DNA from: an uncultured Synechococcus sp.
Lineage (GTDB): Bacteria > Cyanobacteriota > Cyanobacteriia > PCC-6307 > Cyanobiaceae
Direction of reading: 5' to 3'
NCBI GenBank assembly: GCA_913020095.1
Contig: CAJWAH010000001.1
Coordinates: 1 to 26,451 of the forward strand
DNA length: 26,451 nucleotides
The notes beneath the pieces were generated by a model. That model was not told the DNA's origin and did no database searches. It worked only from the letters and a program-made list of their open reading frames with translations. The position numbers and the translations under genes are program-made. Positions 8,408 through 16,182 of this stretch are shown piece by piece. Position 1 is the stretch's first letter, and each line of letters begins with the position of its first letter.

Positions 8408-8698
8408 TCAGTAACCAAAACCACCGCTGTAAAACGATGCGCTAGCGCTCGAGAGCAGTGACTGCAGCAGGTTTAAGGCGATGAAGGCAATGATGGCCGA
8501 CAGATCCAGACCGCCAAGGGGAGGGATCAAACCCCGGAAGACATTGAGGTAGGGATCGGTGATGGAGCTGACGGCACTTAATACGGGGTTGCCCCAGTCG
8601 AGGTTGGGAAACCAGCTCAGCAGCACACGCACGATCAGCACGACCGTGTAGATGCTCAGGGTCTGAGCCATTACGCCGAGTAAGAAGCTGAGGTCCAT
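8408..8698 (-). CDS. YggT/YlmG family membrane protein
   Basis: A 96-aa integral membrane protein of the YGGT family. Cyanobacterial and chloroplast members (YlmG) have been linked to nucleoid partitioning and thylakoid or envelope organisation; the molecular role is unsettled. The first helix (LLGVMAQTLSIYTVVLIVRVLLSW) is followed by the family hallmark FPNLDWGNPVLSAVSSITDPYLN and FRGLIPPLGG. A second helix (LSAIIAFIALNLLQSLL) completes the two-helix topology. Length is normal. The start is ATG at 8698. A terminator of the upstream linker gene separates it from that unit. Confidence 0.93.
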   Translation of the reverse strand: MDLSFLLGVMAQTLSIYTVVLIVRVLLSWFPNLDWGNPVLSAVSSITDPYLNVFRGLIPPLGGLDLSAIIAFIALNLLQSLLSSASASFYSGGFGY

Positions 8699-8746
8699 CG
8701 CGCTGGGGATTTACCCGAATCTATCGAGCATCACTTTTAAAGGAAG

Positions 8747-8768
8747 AGGGGCTATCGCGGCAGCCCCT
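8747..8768 (-). terminator. Intrinsic terminator of the phycobilisome-linker gene
   Basis: A 7-bp perfect stem (AGGGGCT / AGCCCCT) with an 8-nt loop lies 17 bp past the linker stop codon. On the minus strand it is followed by a pyrimidine/U-rich run (TCTTCCTTT). Position and shape fit termination before the YggT gene. Confidence 0.6.
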
Positions 8769-8784
8769 GATGGGTCAACAGCAA

Positions 8785-9717
8785 TCAAAGGCCCAGGAAC
8801 ATCGCTGGAATCCGATCAAGGGCATGAATGCCGGCCATCTGTGAGAGCACATTGACCAGCATTCCAGCTAGGTGAGCGCCACCCACCAGGGCCAGACCAC
8901 GCCACAGCTTCTCGAAATCGGCTGGAGGCTTGCCAGCACCCCAGGCCGCCGACACGCCAACGAAATTGACCTTCTTGCTCACCTTGATGGGCAGGGGAGT
9001 TCCCTTGGCCAGATTGCTCAGCAAAATCGATGCGGAGCCGTTGTTGCGATCGCTGGTCACAAAGTTTTGCTCCAGCGCTGCCATACGAACAAAGTTGATC
9101 ATTGGCATGCCGCTGGCTGAAGTCCAAGCTCTTGAGTAAGGAACCGTGGCAGCTCCAAAGACTTCTGTGTATTCGGCCGAATCAATCAAGCTATCGACCA
9201 TGGCGTCGTACCCATGCTCGGCTTGGAGTGAGATTGCAGCAGCTACTTCTTGCTCGCTTAGGGGCGGTCTGCCGAGCAAATGCTTGTAGGCCAACTCAAT
9301 CCCGCGGAATGGGGCAACGGCTGAGAAAAAACGGTCCTTGTAAAAATCGCGCTTGACCAAAGCACGCACAAATTCACGAATGTTGAGAGAGCCGTTGCTG
9401 AGCTGGGATTCCAGCTCAGAGGCCCGCTCGTTGTCCATCACATAGCAGTTGCCATGAAGATGCCGGTAGGTGGCATGAATGGCTTGCTGAAGCGTTGCGC
9501 TATCCGAGGCTGAGTAATAGTTGAAGGTCACCCGGTGCGGGCACTCATGGTGATCTCGAGGCCCCACGCCAAGCTTCATTTCAGCGCAAGAAGCCCGCAG
9601 GAAGTCGGCGTTGGTGAGCGCTGCAACGGCCGCATCACCATTCGATTTGCTGTAGGTAACGCCCTCGGTTTTGGTGATTCCACCAAAATCCATCTTGGGT
9701 GACAGGGAGTTGTCCAT
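8785..9717 (-). CDS. Phycobilisome linker-domain protein with N-terminal extension and hydrophobic C-terminus (CpcL-like?)
   Basis: The central part (about residues 72-212) is a PBS-linker domain of the rod/rod-core type: ATYRHLHGN, then ERASELESQLSNG, NIREFVRALVKRDFYKDRFF, IELAYKHLLGRPPLSEQE, IDSAEYTEVFG and FVRM. Such linkers organise phycobiliprotein rods. Two features are unusual. A roughly 70-residue N-terminal extension carries Cys44 and Cys59. The C-terminal 35-40 residues are hydrophobic (LWRGLALVGGAHLAGMLVNVL, about 272-292) with no CpcD-type cap. A linker domain plus a hydrophobic tail is the CpcL (CpcG2) architecture that tethers rods to the membrane near photosystem I, but CpcL normally lacks such an N-terminal extension. 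The gene stands alone between scpB and yggT, outside any phycobilisome operon. Linker family is certain; subtype is inference. Confidence 0.85.
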   Translation of the reverse strand: MDNSLSPKMDFGGITKTEGVTYSKSNGDAAVAALTNADFLRASCAEMKLGVGPRDHHECPHRVTFNYYSASDSATLQQAIHATYRHLHGNCYVMDNERASELESQLSNGSLNIREFVRALVKRDFYKDRFFSAVAPFRGIELAYKHLLGRPPLSEQEVAAAISLQAEHGYDAMVDSLIDSAEYTEVFGAATVPYSRAWTSASGMPMINFVRMAALEQNFVTSDRNNGSASILLSNLAKGTPLPIKVSKKVNFVGVSAAWGAGKPPADFEKLWRGLALVGGAHLAGMLVNVLSQMAGIHALDRIPAMFLGL

Positions 9718-9936
9718 GGGGCGTCGATTTTCGGGTCGGCTGAAGGCATTGCCATGGCAATAAAGCCAGGCAGAGGATGCACTTGAGGGCGTATAAACGC
9801 TCTCTGCGCCAGCTCAAACTATCCGCTATGACTGCAATCAACTCGCCAGGAAATCAAACTTGAATTACCTCAAAGAAAATTTGCATTGAGGAATGTAAAA
9901 GTACGAACTTCAGGCTGCTTTTGTGGGCTGCTTCTG
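9718..9936. other. 219-bp intergenic region between scpB and the linker gene
   Basis: The longest gene-free stretch in the window, and visibly more AT-rich in its middle (about 9825-9905) than its neighbours, as expected of a promoter/leader for the linker gene on the minus strand. It contains a 14-bp perfect palindrome ATTGCCATGGCAAT at 9748-9761, 31 bp upstream of the linker ATG, and a direct repeat of GGCTGCTT near the scpB end. I saw no credible gene and no clear -35/-10 pair. Confidence 0.5.
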
Positions 9937-10425
9937 CTACGCCGCTTCGGCGCTGACGTTGTTTAAGGCAAAGGTGCGATGAAATTTTTCGGTGAGGCTG
10001 ATCCAAAACGAACGACCTTCGCTCTGGCGTTTGCGTTCGATGAATCCGTGTTGCAGCAGCTCTTTGATGTGGTCGTAGGCCCCGCTGCCGCGTAGGTCCA
10101 CCAGCTCCGATTGCAGGATCCGTTTTTTCAGCGCCACCGTGGCCAGGGTCCGCAGGCTGGCGGTGCTGAGGTCCACAGGAACCAGCTCCTGCACCAACGC
10201 CGCCAGGTTTTGGCGCAATTGCAGGCTGTAACCAGCGCTTTCCTGGCGGATTTCCAGCGCCGTATCGCGATGGGCGTAGTCCGCCATCAAGGTGATCAGC
10301 GCTAGCTCCACCTCATCGCGCTCACATCCGGCGAGCTCGCTCAATTCCGCCAGGCTCAGGCAACGCCCCTTGAGGTAGAGGATCGCCTCGAGTTGGGCTG
10401 GCAGGGAGAGCTCGGTTGAGACCAT
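9937..10425 (-). CDS. scpB: Segregation and condensation protein B (ScpB)
   Basis: Accessory subunit of the SMC-ScpAB condensin, which binds ScpA as a dimer through tandem winged-helix domains and helps chromosome compaction and segregation. Family features are the opening LPAQLEAILYLKGRCLSLAEL, the middle YSLQLRQNLAALVQEL, LSTASLRTLATVALKKRILQSEL, and the second winged helix with LRGSGAYDHIKELLQHGFIERK followed by GRSFWISLTEKF. The 162-aa length is slightly short but within the cyanobacterial range. It begins 27 bp after the ilvA stop on the same strand, so the two are likely co-transcribed. scpA is not in the window. Confidence 0.93.
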   Translation of the reverse strand: MVSTELSLPAQLEAILYLKGRCLSLAELSELAGCERDEVELALITLMADYAHRDTALEIRQESAGYSLQLRQNLAALVQELVPVDLSTASLRTLATVALKKRILQSELVDLRGSGAYDHIKELLQHGFIERKRQSEGRSFWISLTEKFHRTFALNNVSAEAA

Positions 10426-10452
10426 TGGCGCAACGTAGCGGTCGTTTTTGTC

Positions 10453-12027
10453 TCAGGCCAGGAAAAGCTGATAAGCAGGGTTGTTGGTTTCCTCCCAGCT
10501 TTGGAAGGGCAGGCCAGCCAAAACCTGCTGCCATTGCTCCAACTCCTCAGCTGGAACTTGGACTCCCACAACGATGCGGCCCACATCAGAGCCCTGGTTC
10601 CGGTAATGAAAAATGCTGATGGTCCAGCCCGGGTGAAGGGCTTCCACAAACGCCATCAGGGCACCGGGGCGTTCGGGAAATTCGAAGCGATAGAGCCGCT
10701 CTGGGACTGGGTCTTGCTCTGGTGCCGGTTCCGGTAGCCGCCCGCCCACCATGTGGCGCAGGTGCAATTTGGCCAATTCATTGCTGGAGAGATCCACGCA
10801 GGAGAATCCCCCCTCTTCCAGCAAGGCTGTTAATGCCATGGCGTCTTGGCGGTTGCTGGTCTCCACCCCCACGAAGATTTGCGCCCGGTGCCCGCGGGCC
10901 TGGCGATAGCTGAATTCCGTCAGGCTGTGACTGCCAAGCAGACGGCAGAACTGCCGCAGGCTGCCGGGCTGCTCAGGGATTTCCACGGCCAGCATCGCTT
11001 CGCGTTGCTCGCCCAATTCCGCCCGTTCGGCCACAAAGCGCAGCCGCTCGAAATTCATGTTGGCGCCGCAAGCCACGGCCACCAAGGCGCTGCCCTGGGG
11101 CCAATGGTCCGCGTCGGCTTTTAAGCCAGCCACAGCAAGGGCTCCAGCCGGTTCAAGGATGGAGCGGGTGTCCTCAAAGACGTCTTTGATGGCGGCGCAG
11201 ATCGCATCGCTATCGACCGTCACCATCCGGTCCACCACCTGCTGCGCCAGGCGGAAGGTTTCTTCCCCCACTTCCCGCACGGCTACGCCATCGGCAAACA
11301 GCCCCACCTGCTCGAGCCGTTGGCGCTTGCCTGCTGCGAGTGAGCGGGTCATGGCATCGGCATCCAGCGGTTCAACGCCAATGATCTGAACAGTCGGCCA
11401 GAGGGCTTTGACATAGGCGCCAACGCCAGCAATCAGGCCCCCGCCCCCCACGGCCAGGTAGATCGCCGCTGGTGGTTCGTTGCATTGGCGCAGGATTTCC
11501 ATGCCAATGGTTCCTTGTCCAGCGATGACTTCGGGGTCATCGAAGGGATGGATAAAACAAAGCCCCCGCTGCTGCTCCAGGCTTCGGGCATGGGCCTGGG
11601 CCGCGTCGAAGCTGTCGCCATGGAGGACCACTTCCGCGCCGCGGCTACGGACCGCTTCCACCTTGGTGCGCGGCGTTGTCACCGGCATCACGATCACCGC
11701 TGAGCAACCCAGGCGTTGGGCGGCTAAGGCCACGCCTTGGGCATGGTTGCCGGCACTGGCTGCAATCACCCCGCGCTGCAGCTGTTCGGCGGGCAGCTGC
11801 ACCATCTTGTTGAAGGCGCCCCGCAGCTTGAAAGAGAAAACAGGTTGCAGATCTTCGCGTTTGAGCAGCACCGAATGGCCCAGCCGCTGCGAGAGGCGCG
11901 TTGCCGGCTCCAGTGGCGTTTCGCGGGCCACCTCATAGACCCTGGCGCGCAGGATCCGCTGCAGGTAACCCTCCATGACCTGGTCTTGATTGCCCCCATC
12001 CTCCCGGTTTGCTGCCGTTGATGCCAT
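10453..12027 (-). CDS. ilvA: Biosynthetic threonine dehydratase (threonine ammonia-lyase)
   Basis: PLP enzyme converting threonine to 2-oxobutanoate plus ammonia, the first committed step of isoleucine synthesis. The PLP lysine lies in FSFKLRGAFNK (about Lys67), the phosphate-binding glycine loop is AVGGGGLIAG (about 194-197), and SAGNHAQGVA is present. The C-terminal third carries two ACT-like Thr_dehydrat_C regulatory regions (MLAVEIPEQPGSLRQFCRLLG and YRFEFPERPGALMAFVEAL), the form of the isoleucine-inhibited enzyme. The start is ATG at 12027 (MASTAANRED, 524 aa); a TTG three bases upstream is also open. It is divergent from dxs with about 50 bp between starts. Confidence 0.95.
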   Translation of the reverse strand: MASTAANREDGGNQDQVMEGYLQRILRARVYEVARETPLEPATRLSQRLGHSVLLKREDLQPVFSFKLRGAFNKMVQLPAEQLQRGVIAASAGNHAQGVALAAQRLGCSAVIVMPVTTPRTKVEAVRSRGAEVVLHGDSFDAAQAHARSLEQQRGLCFIHPFDDPEVIAGQGTIGMEILRQCNEPPAAIYLAVGGGGLIAGVGAYVKALWPTVQIIGVEPLDADAMTRSLAAGKRQRLEQVGLFADGVAVREVGEETFRLAQQVVDRMVTVDSDAICAAIKDVFEDTRSILEPAGALAVAGLKADADHWPQGSALVAVACGANMNFERLRFVAERAELGEQREAMLAVEIPEQPGSLRQFCRLLGSHSLTEFSYRQARGHRAQIFVGVETSNRQDAMALTALLEEGGFSCVDLSSNELAKLHLRHMVGGRLPEPAPEQDPVPERLYRFEFPERPGALMAFVEALHPGWTISIFHYRNQGSDVGRIVVGVQVPAEELEQWQQVLAGLPFQSWEETNNPAYQLFLA

Positions 12028-12077
12028 CAACCGTTGGGAAGGGGTTTTAGATTTGACGCTTACGGGGCGCCAGCCGA

Positions 12078-14000
12078 ATGCATCTCAGCGAGCTGAGTCA
12101 TCCCAATGAATTGCATGGTCTGAGCAGCTCAGAGCTCGAAGACGTTGCGCGACAGATCCGTGAGAAGCACCTGAAAACCGTGTCCACCAGTGGTGGTCAC
12201 CTGGGTCCTGGTCTGGGGGTGGTCGAGCTCACCTTGGCCCTCTATCAAACCCTGGATCTCGACCACGACCGGGTGGTTTGGGATGTGGGCCACCAGGCCT
12301 ATCCCCACAAGCTGATCACCGGGCGCTTCAACGAGTTCCATACCCTGCGCCAGAAAGATGGTGTGGCTGGCTACCTCAAGCGTTCCGAGAGCAGCTTTGA
12401 TCATTTCGGGGCAGGTCATGCCTCCACCAGCATTTCGGCGGCTCTCGGCATGGCCATTGCCCGGGATCGCCAGGGGCAAAACCACAAGTGTGTCGCGGTG
12501 ATTGGTGATGGAGCCCTCACCGGCGGCATGGCCCTGGAGGCCATCAACCACGCCGGCCATCTGCCGAAAACGCGCCTGTTGGTGGTGTTGAACGACAACG
12601 ACATGTCGATCTCACCACCGGTGGGGGCCCTCTCCAATCACCTCAATCGCATGCGGCTTAGCCCGCCCATGCAATTCCTTACGGGCAGTGCGGAAGAAGC
12701 GGTGCGTCATCTGCCCTTCATGCAGGGGCAAGTGCCAGCTGAGCTCAACCGGCTCAAAGAGGGCATGAAGCGCTTGGCGGTGCCCAAGGTGGGCGCTGTG
12801 TTTGAGGAGCTTGGCTTCACCTATATGGGCCCGGTTGATGGCCATGACATCGGGGCCATGGTGCGCACCTTCCAGGAGGCTCACCGCAGCGAAGGCCCGG
12901 TGCTGGTGCACGTGGCCACCACCAAGGGCAAGGGCTACCCCTATGCCGAAGCCGACCAAGTGGGTTATCACGCCCAGTCGGCCTTTGATCTCACCACCGG
13001 GAAATCCTTCCCGGCGAAAAAACCCAAGCCCCCCAGCTACAGCAAGGTGTTTGGCCAGACCCTGGTCAAGCTCTGCGAGCAGGACTCACGCATCGTTGGC
13101 ATCACTGCGGCGATGGCCACCGGCACCGGCTTGGATTTGTTGCAGAAGGCCGTTCCCGATCAATACGTCGATGTGGGCATTGCTGAGCAACATGCCGTCA
13201 CCCTGGCCGCAGGCATGGCTTCCGATGGCCTGAAGCCTGTGGTGGCGATCTACAGCACCTTCCTGCAGCGGGCCTACGACCAGCTGATCCACGACGTGGG
13301 GATTCAAAAGCTGCCGGTCACCTTTGTGTTGGACCGTGCCGGCATCGTGGGCGCTGATGGCCCCACCCACCAAGGTCAGTACGACATCTCTTACCTGCGC
13401 TGTGTCCCCAACTTCACGGTGATGGCGCCCAAAGACGAAGCCGAGCTGCAGCGCATGCTGGTGACCGGTTTGCGCCACGACGGTCCCATTGCCATGCGCA
13501 TTCCGCGGGGCTCTGGCGAAGGTGTTCCTTGTTTGGAAGATGGCTGGGAACCCCTCGAGATTGGTCGCGGTGAACTGCTGGCTGAGGGGGATGATCTGTT
13601 GCTCGTGGCCTATGGCGCCATGGTGGCTCCAGCGATGGCTACAGCTGGTCTGCTGCAAGAGCAAGGCATCCGCGCCACGGTCGTCAATGCCCGCTTCCTG
13701 CGCCCCTTGGATGAAGCGCTGCTGGTGCCTCTGGCCCAGCGCATCGGTCGCGTGGTGACCATGGAGGAAGGCTGTTTGGCCGGCGGTTTTGGTGCTGCCG
13801 TGATGGAAGCACTGCACGAGCGTGATGTGTTGGTGCCGATGTTGCGGTTGGGCATTCCCGATCAGTTGGTGGATCACGCCAGCCCCGATGAATCCAAGCA
13901 AGCCCTCGGTCTGACGCCGCCGCAAATGGCTGATCGCATCTGCGAGCGCTTTGGCTCGGCCTTTGGCGATCGTCTGCAGCGCCAACCCCTTTCGGTGTGA
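12078..14000 (+). CDS. dxs: 1-deoxy-D-xylulose-5-phosphate synthase
   Basis: ThDP-dependent transketolase-like enzyme condensing pyruvate and glyceraldehyde 3-phosphate, the entry step of the MEP isoprenoid pathway feeding carotenoids, the chlorophyll phytyl tail and quinones. Features in order: [18 protein letters not shown] (from about residue 38), [14 protein letters not shown], the ThDP motif [15 protein letters not shown] (143-) ending at LNDNDMS, then the pyrimidine-binding [15 protein letters not shown] and [15 protein letters not shown], and a transketolase C-terminal domain. Length 640 aa is normal. The start is ATG at 12078. The next gene, an isoprenoid-type FAD reductase, follows 18 bp after the stop and in the same reading frame. 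Confidence 0.97.
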   Translation: MHLSELSHPNELHGLSSSELEDVARQIREKHLKTVSTSGGHLGPGLGVVELTLALYQTLDLDHDRVVWDVGHQAYPHKLITGRFNEFHTLRQKDGVAGYLKRSESSFDHFGAGHASTSISAALGMAIARDRQGQNHKCVAVIGDGALTGGMALEAINHAGHLPKTRLLVVLNDNDMSISPPVGALSNHLNRMRLSPPMQFLTGSAEEAVRHLPFMQGQVPAELNRLKEGMKRLAVPKVGAVFEELGFTYMGPVDGHDIGAMVRTFQEAHRSEGPVLVHVATTKGKGYPYAEADQVGYHAQSAFDLTTGKSFPAKKPKPPSYSKVFGQTLVKLCEQDSRIVGITAAMATGTGLDLLQKAVPDQYVDVGIAEQHAVTLAAGMASDGLKPVVAIYSTFLQRAYDQLIHDVGIQKLPVTFVLDRAGIVGADGPTHQGQYDISYLRCVPNFTVMAPKDEAELQRMLVTGLRHDGPIAMRIPRGSGEGVPCLEDGWEPLEIGRGELLAEGDDLLLVAYGAMVAPAMATAGLLQEQGIRATVVNARFLRPLDEALLVPLAQRIGRVVTMEEGCLAGGFGAAVMEALHERDVLVPMLRLGIPDQLVDHASPDESKQALGLTPPQMADRICERFGSAFGDRLQRQPLSV

Positions 14001-14018
14001 GTTCTGGAGCGTTGCTCC

Positions 14019-15185
14019 GTGCTGGTGGTGGGAGCCGGTCCTGCGGGGGCTGAGCTCGGGCGCTGCCTGGCCAAAGCCGGCATTGATGTCTGCGTGATTG
14101 ATCGCTTGCCAGACCTGCGGCGGGCGGCGTTCAGCAGTGCTGCCATGCCGATGGCGGCTGTTGAGGAATTCGGCTTGCCCGCCCAGGTGGTGGGTGCGCG
14201 TTGGACGAGCTGGAACTTGCTGGGGCCCAGCGGCCAGTGGCGCACGTGGCAGCAGCCGCAGCCCTTGGGGGTGGTGCTGGATTTCGGGGCCTTGCGCTGC
14301 TGGCTCGCTGAGCAACTGCAAGCGTGGGGCGGCCGTTTGCAGTTGGGTTGGACCGCCATTGGCAGCGAACCGGCAGCCGATGGCGGGGTGATCACCCACT
14401 GCCGTGATGCCAGCGGCGCCCGCTGCAGCATCCACAGCGATTGGCTGATCGATGCCAGTGGTCAGCAACGGGCCTTGATTGGCGATGGCGCCATAGCGCC
14501 CGATCCGTTGGTGAGCGGGGTTGGATTGGAGTGGTTGCTGCAGGTGAGTCAGCAGCAGTGGTTGCGCTGGCAGGGCAGCCTGTCGTTCGTGTTGGGGTCC
14601 CAGTGGGTTCCGCAGGGCTATGGCTGGGTGTTCCCGATGCAGCCAGGGGTGCTCAAGCTTGGGGTGTGTCGTTTGTTGGATCCACGCCGCCCCCAGCCGG
14701 GCCTGCAGGCCTTGCAGCAGCAGCTCCTGGCGCAGTTGGACTTAGCCGATGCTGAAGTTCTCGATCGCCACGGCGGTTTGATGCGCAGCCGCATTCGGCG
14801 CCAGGACTGCCATGGCCGTGGCCGGCTCGTGGCCCTCGGCGATGCCGTGAGTACTGGAAATTTGCTCGGGGGAGAGGGGATTCGCCATGCCATGGCCAGT
14901 GCTCGCGTGCTGGCTTCGCTGCTGCAGCAACCGCAAGCTGATCTGACCCGTCGCTACCGCAAAGCGCTGGCTCAGCAGCTCGGTTGGCGTTGGAATTTGA
15001 GCGGCCGTTTGGCCCGGCGCACTTGGCTTGGCTTGCACAGCCCCAAGGCTGATCGGCGGCTCGAGCATTGGCTGAGGGTGCTCGAAGAGTGCAGCGCGGT
15101 TGAGCTCTCCGCGCTGCTGTTTGACTATCGCTTCGAACGCTTTGGTTGGCGCGCCCTGCCCTATGTGCTGGGGCTAGGGCGCTAG
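14019..15185 (+). CDS. FAD-dependent oxidoreductase, geranylgeranyl-reductase-like
   Basis: Flavoprotein of the geranylgeranyl reductase / p-hydroxybenzoate hydroxylase-like superfamily. The dinucleotide motif VVGAGPAGAELGRCLAKAG is at the very N-terminus (Gly5-Gly10). The second FAD contact is at GRLVALGDAVSTGNLLGGEG (Asp275), followed by IRHAMASARVLA, typical of geranylgeranyl reductases and close relatives. Position after dxs supports a role in isoprenoid or carotenoid metabolism; the substrate is unknown. It does not look like the principal ChlP. The only canonical start is GTG at 14019, which leaves just three residues before GAG. A CTG at 14004 would restore a more usual N-terminus. Length 388 aa. 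Confidence 0.82.
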   Translation: MLVVGAGPAGAELGRCLAKAGIDVCVIDRLPDLRRAAFSSAAMPMAAVEEFGLPAQVVGARWTSWNLLGPSGQWRTWQQPQPLGVVLDFGALRCWLAEQLQAWGGRLQLGWTAIGSEPAADGGVITHCRDASGARCSIHSDWLIDASGQQRALIGDGAIAPDPLVSGVGLEWLLQVSQQQWLRWQGSLSFVLGSQWVPQGYGWVFPMQPGVLKLGVCRLLDPRRPQPGLQALQQQLLAQLDLADAEVLDRHGGLMRSRIRRQDCHGRGRLVALGDAVSTGNLLGGEGIRHAMASARVLASLLQQPQADLTRRYRKALAQQLGWRWNLSGRLARRTWLGLHSPKADRRLEHWLRVLEECSAVELSALLFDYRFERFGWRALPYVLGLGR

Positions 15186-15196
15186 GGATCTGGCGA

Positions 15197-15472
15197 TCAG
15201 AGAACGCCGCTGGCAGCCAAGCCTTGGATGCTGGCGATGCCGATCACGTGACCCAGGCTGGTGGTGCCAAGCAGTGCGCCCATGCCCATGCCGCCGAAGA
15301 AGGAGCTGTTGGGCAGAGCACCGCCCTCATTGGGGTACTTGATGGTGGCTTTGCCGATGGCAATGGCCATGACGTTGCAGAGGATCATCACCAAACCAAC
15401 CTTGGGGCTCCAAGCCACGGTGGCGGGAGCCAAGGCGAGCAGAGGAGACACCAATGCGGGAAACAGGGTCAT
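15197..15472 (-). CDS. psaK: Photosystem I reaction center subunit PsaK (X)
   Basis: Small peripheral PSI subunit in the thylakoid membrane. The sequence has a short N-terminal lead (to about ALAPATVAWSP), a first membrane helix (KVGLVMILCNVMAIAIGKATI), the polar loop KYPNEGGALPNSSFFGG, and a second Gly-rich helix (GMGALLGTTSLGHVIGIASIQGL); this is the PsaK pattern, 91 aa. Its ATG overlaps the TGA of the DUF3593 gene as ATGA, making it the last gene of a coupled three-gene unit. It ends 11 bp from the convergent FAD oxidoreductase, with no obvious terminator between them. Confidence 0.93.
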   Translation of the reverse strand: MTLFPALVSPLLALAPATVAWSPKVGLVMILCNVMAIAIGKATIKYPNEGGALPNSSFFGGMGMGALLGTTSLGHVIGIASIQGLAASGVL

Positions 15473-15834
15473 GGGGAGAGGCGCCTGCAGGCAGACGGGT
15501 CAAACGGGATGTCCCCGGAATCATCCTTTGAACCGTTGGCTTTTGTGTCAGCTCGTAAGAGTTGTTCACCGCCAAAGCCCAGCAGCAAGATCAGATTGCT
15601 AAGGCTCAAAAAGGCTTCAGCCCCGCCATGGAGCCAGTCCACATTGGCCAGTTCGGCGTCGTAGCGCAGCTGAGCCACCAGGGCGGCGGCAATGGTGATC
15701 GCCACAAACAGCAGGGTGAGGGCAAAGCCCACAAACGCCAGCCGTGGAAAGCGTTGACTACGCCAGGCCCACCACAGAAACAGCAGATAGGGCAGCAGCG
15801 AGAGGGCGAAAAGAGGGGCTGCAGGATCGTTCAT
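15469..15834 (-). CDS. DUF3593-type membrane protein
   Basis: A 121-aa membrane protein with about three helices: PLFALSLLPYLLFLWWAW, LAFVGFALTLLFVAITIAAAL, and a less hydrophobic one in GAEAFLSLSNLILLLGF. The order LLPYLLFLWW ... DWLHGGAEAFLSLSNL is what I associate with DUF3593, a family of cyanobacteria and plastids with no assigned role. I chose ATG at 15834 (MNDPAAPLF) because it overlaps the upstream TGA as ATGA; an open frame reaches 15870 inside the upstream gene. The polar Asp-rich C-terminus probably faces the cytosol. The family name is from memory of the pattern; the membrane topology is seen directly. Confidence 0.8.
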   Translation of the reverse strand: MNDPAAPLFALSLLPYLLFLWWAWRSQRFPRLAFVGFALTLLFVAITIAAALVAQLRYDAELANVDWLHGGAEAFLSLSNLILLLGFGGEQLLRADTKANGSKDDSGDIPFDPSACRRLSP

Positions 15835-16136
15835 GCGGCCCCCTGGCGCTGGCTCCGCCAAATCCACCAAGCCGCCATGGCCAAAGCGCTATTGCCCACC
15901 AGGGTCAGTGCGGCTTGCACAGTGACCAGCCAGTGCAGCTCAGGGGCGTTATCAAAAAGGTGCCATGTGCAGGCGCACAGGGCGCTCGCCAGGGCCGGCA
16001 GCATCGCCACCGCCAGCCAACGCCATTCCGGCTCGGCGCGCCGCTCTCCCCAGAGCGTCACCGCGGCAATCGCCAGCATCCACTCCAGAACAGAACTGAT
16101 GTGGATCACCCAGGTGTGAAAGGAGAGGACGTGCAT
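15831..16136 (-). CDS. DUF2499 / Ycf49-like membrane protein
   Basis: A 101-aa membrane protein opening with MHVLSFHTWVIHISSVLEWMLA, a strongly conserved-looking start of the DUF2499 (Ycf49-like) family found in cyanobacteria and plastid-bearing eukaryotes. About three hydrophobic segments follow, including LAVAMLPALASALCACTWHLF and WLVTVQAALTLVGNSALAMAAWW. His-rich spots (FHTWVIH, TWHLF) sit at membrane edges. No biochemical function is assigned to the family. It is first in the coupled trio with DUF3593 and psaK (each overlap ATGA) and divergent from csaB with 46 bp between starts. Confidence 0.83.
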   Translation of the reverse strand: MHVLSFHTWVIHISSVLEWMLAIAAVTLWGERRAEPEWRWLAVAMLPALASALCACTWHLFDNAPELHWLVTVQAALTLVGNSALAMAAWWIWRSQRQGAA

Positions 16137-16182
16137 GAACCTCAGCGAAGATCCGTAATGTACGGGCCCTGGATTTGCCTGT

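Noticed and set aside
9905..9935. Terminator after scpB
   Set aside because: The GGCTGCTT copies there are direct repeats, not inverted, and no stem followed by a U tract could be drawn.
13086..14468. 460-codon open frame on the minus strand across dxs and the FAD oxidoreductase
   Set aside because: It is a shadow of well-conserved plus-strand genes; the product is Gln/His/Ala-rich low-complexity-like sequence with no domain, as expected in GC-rich DNA.
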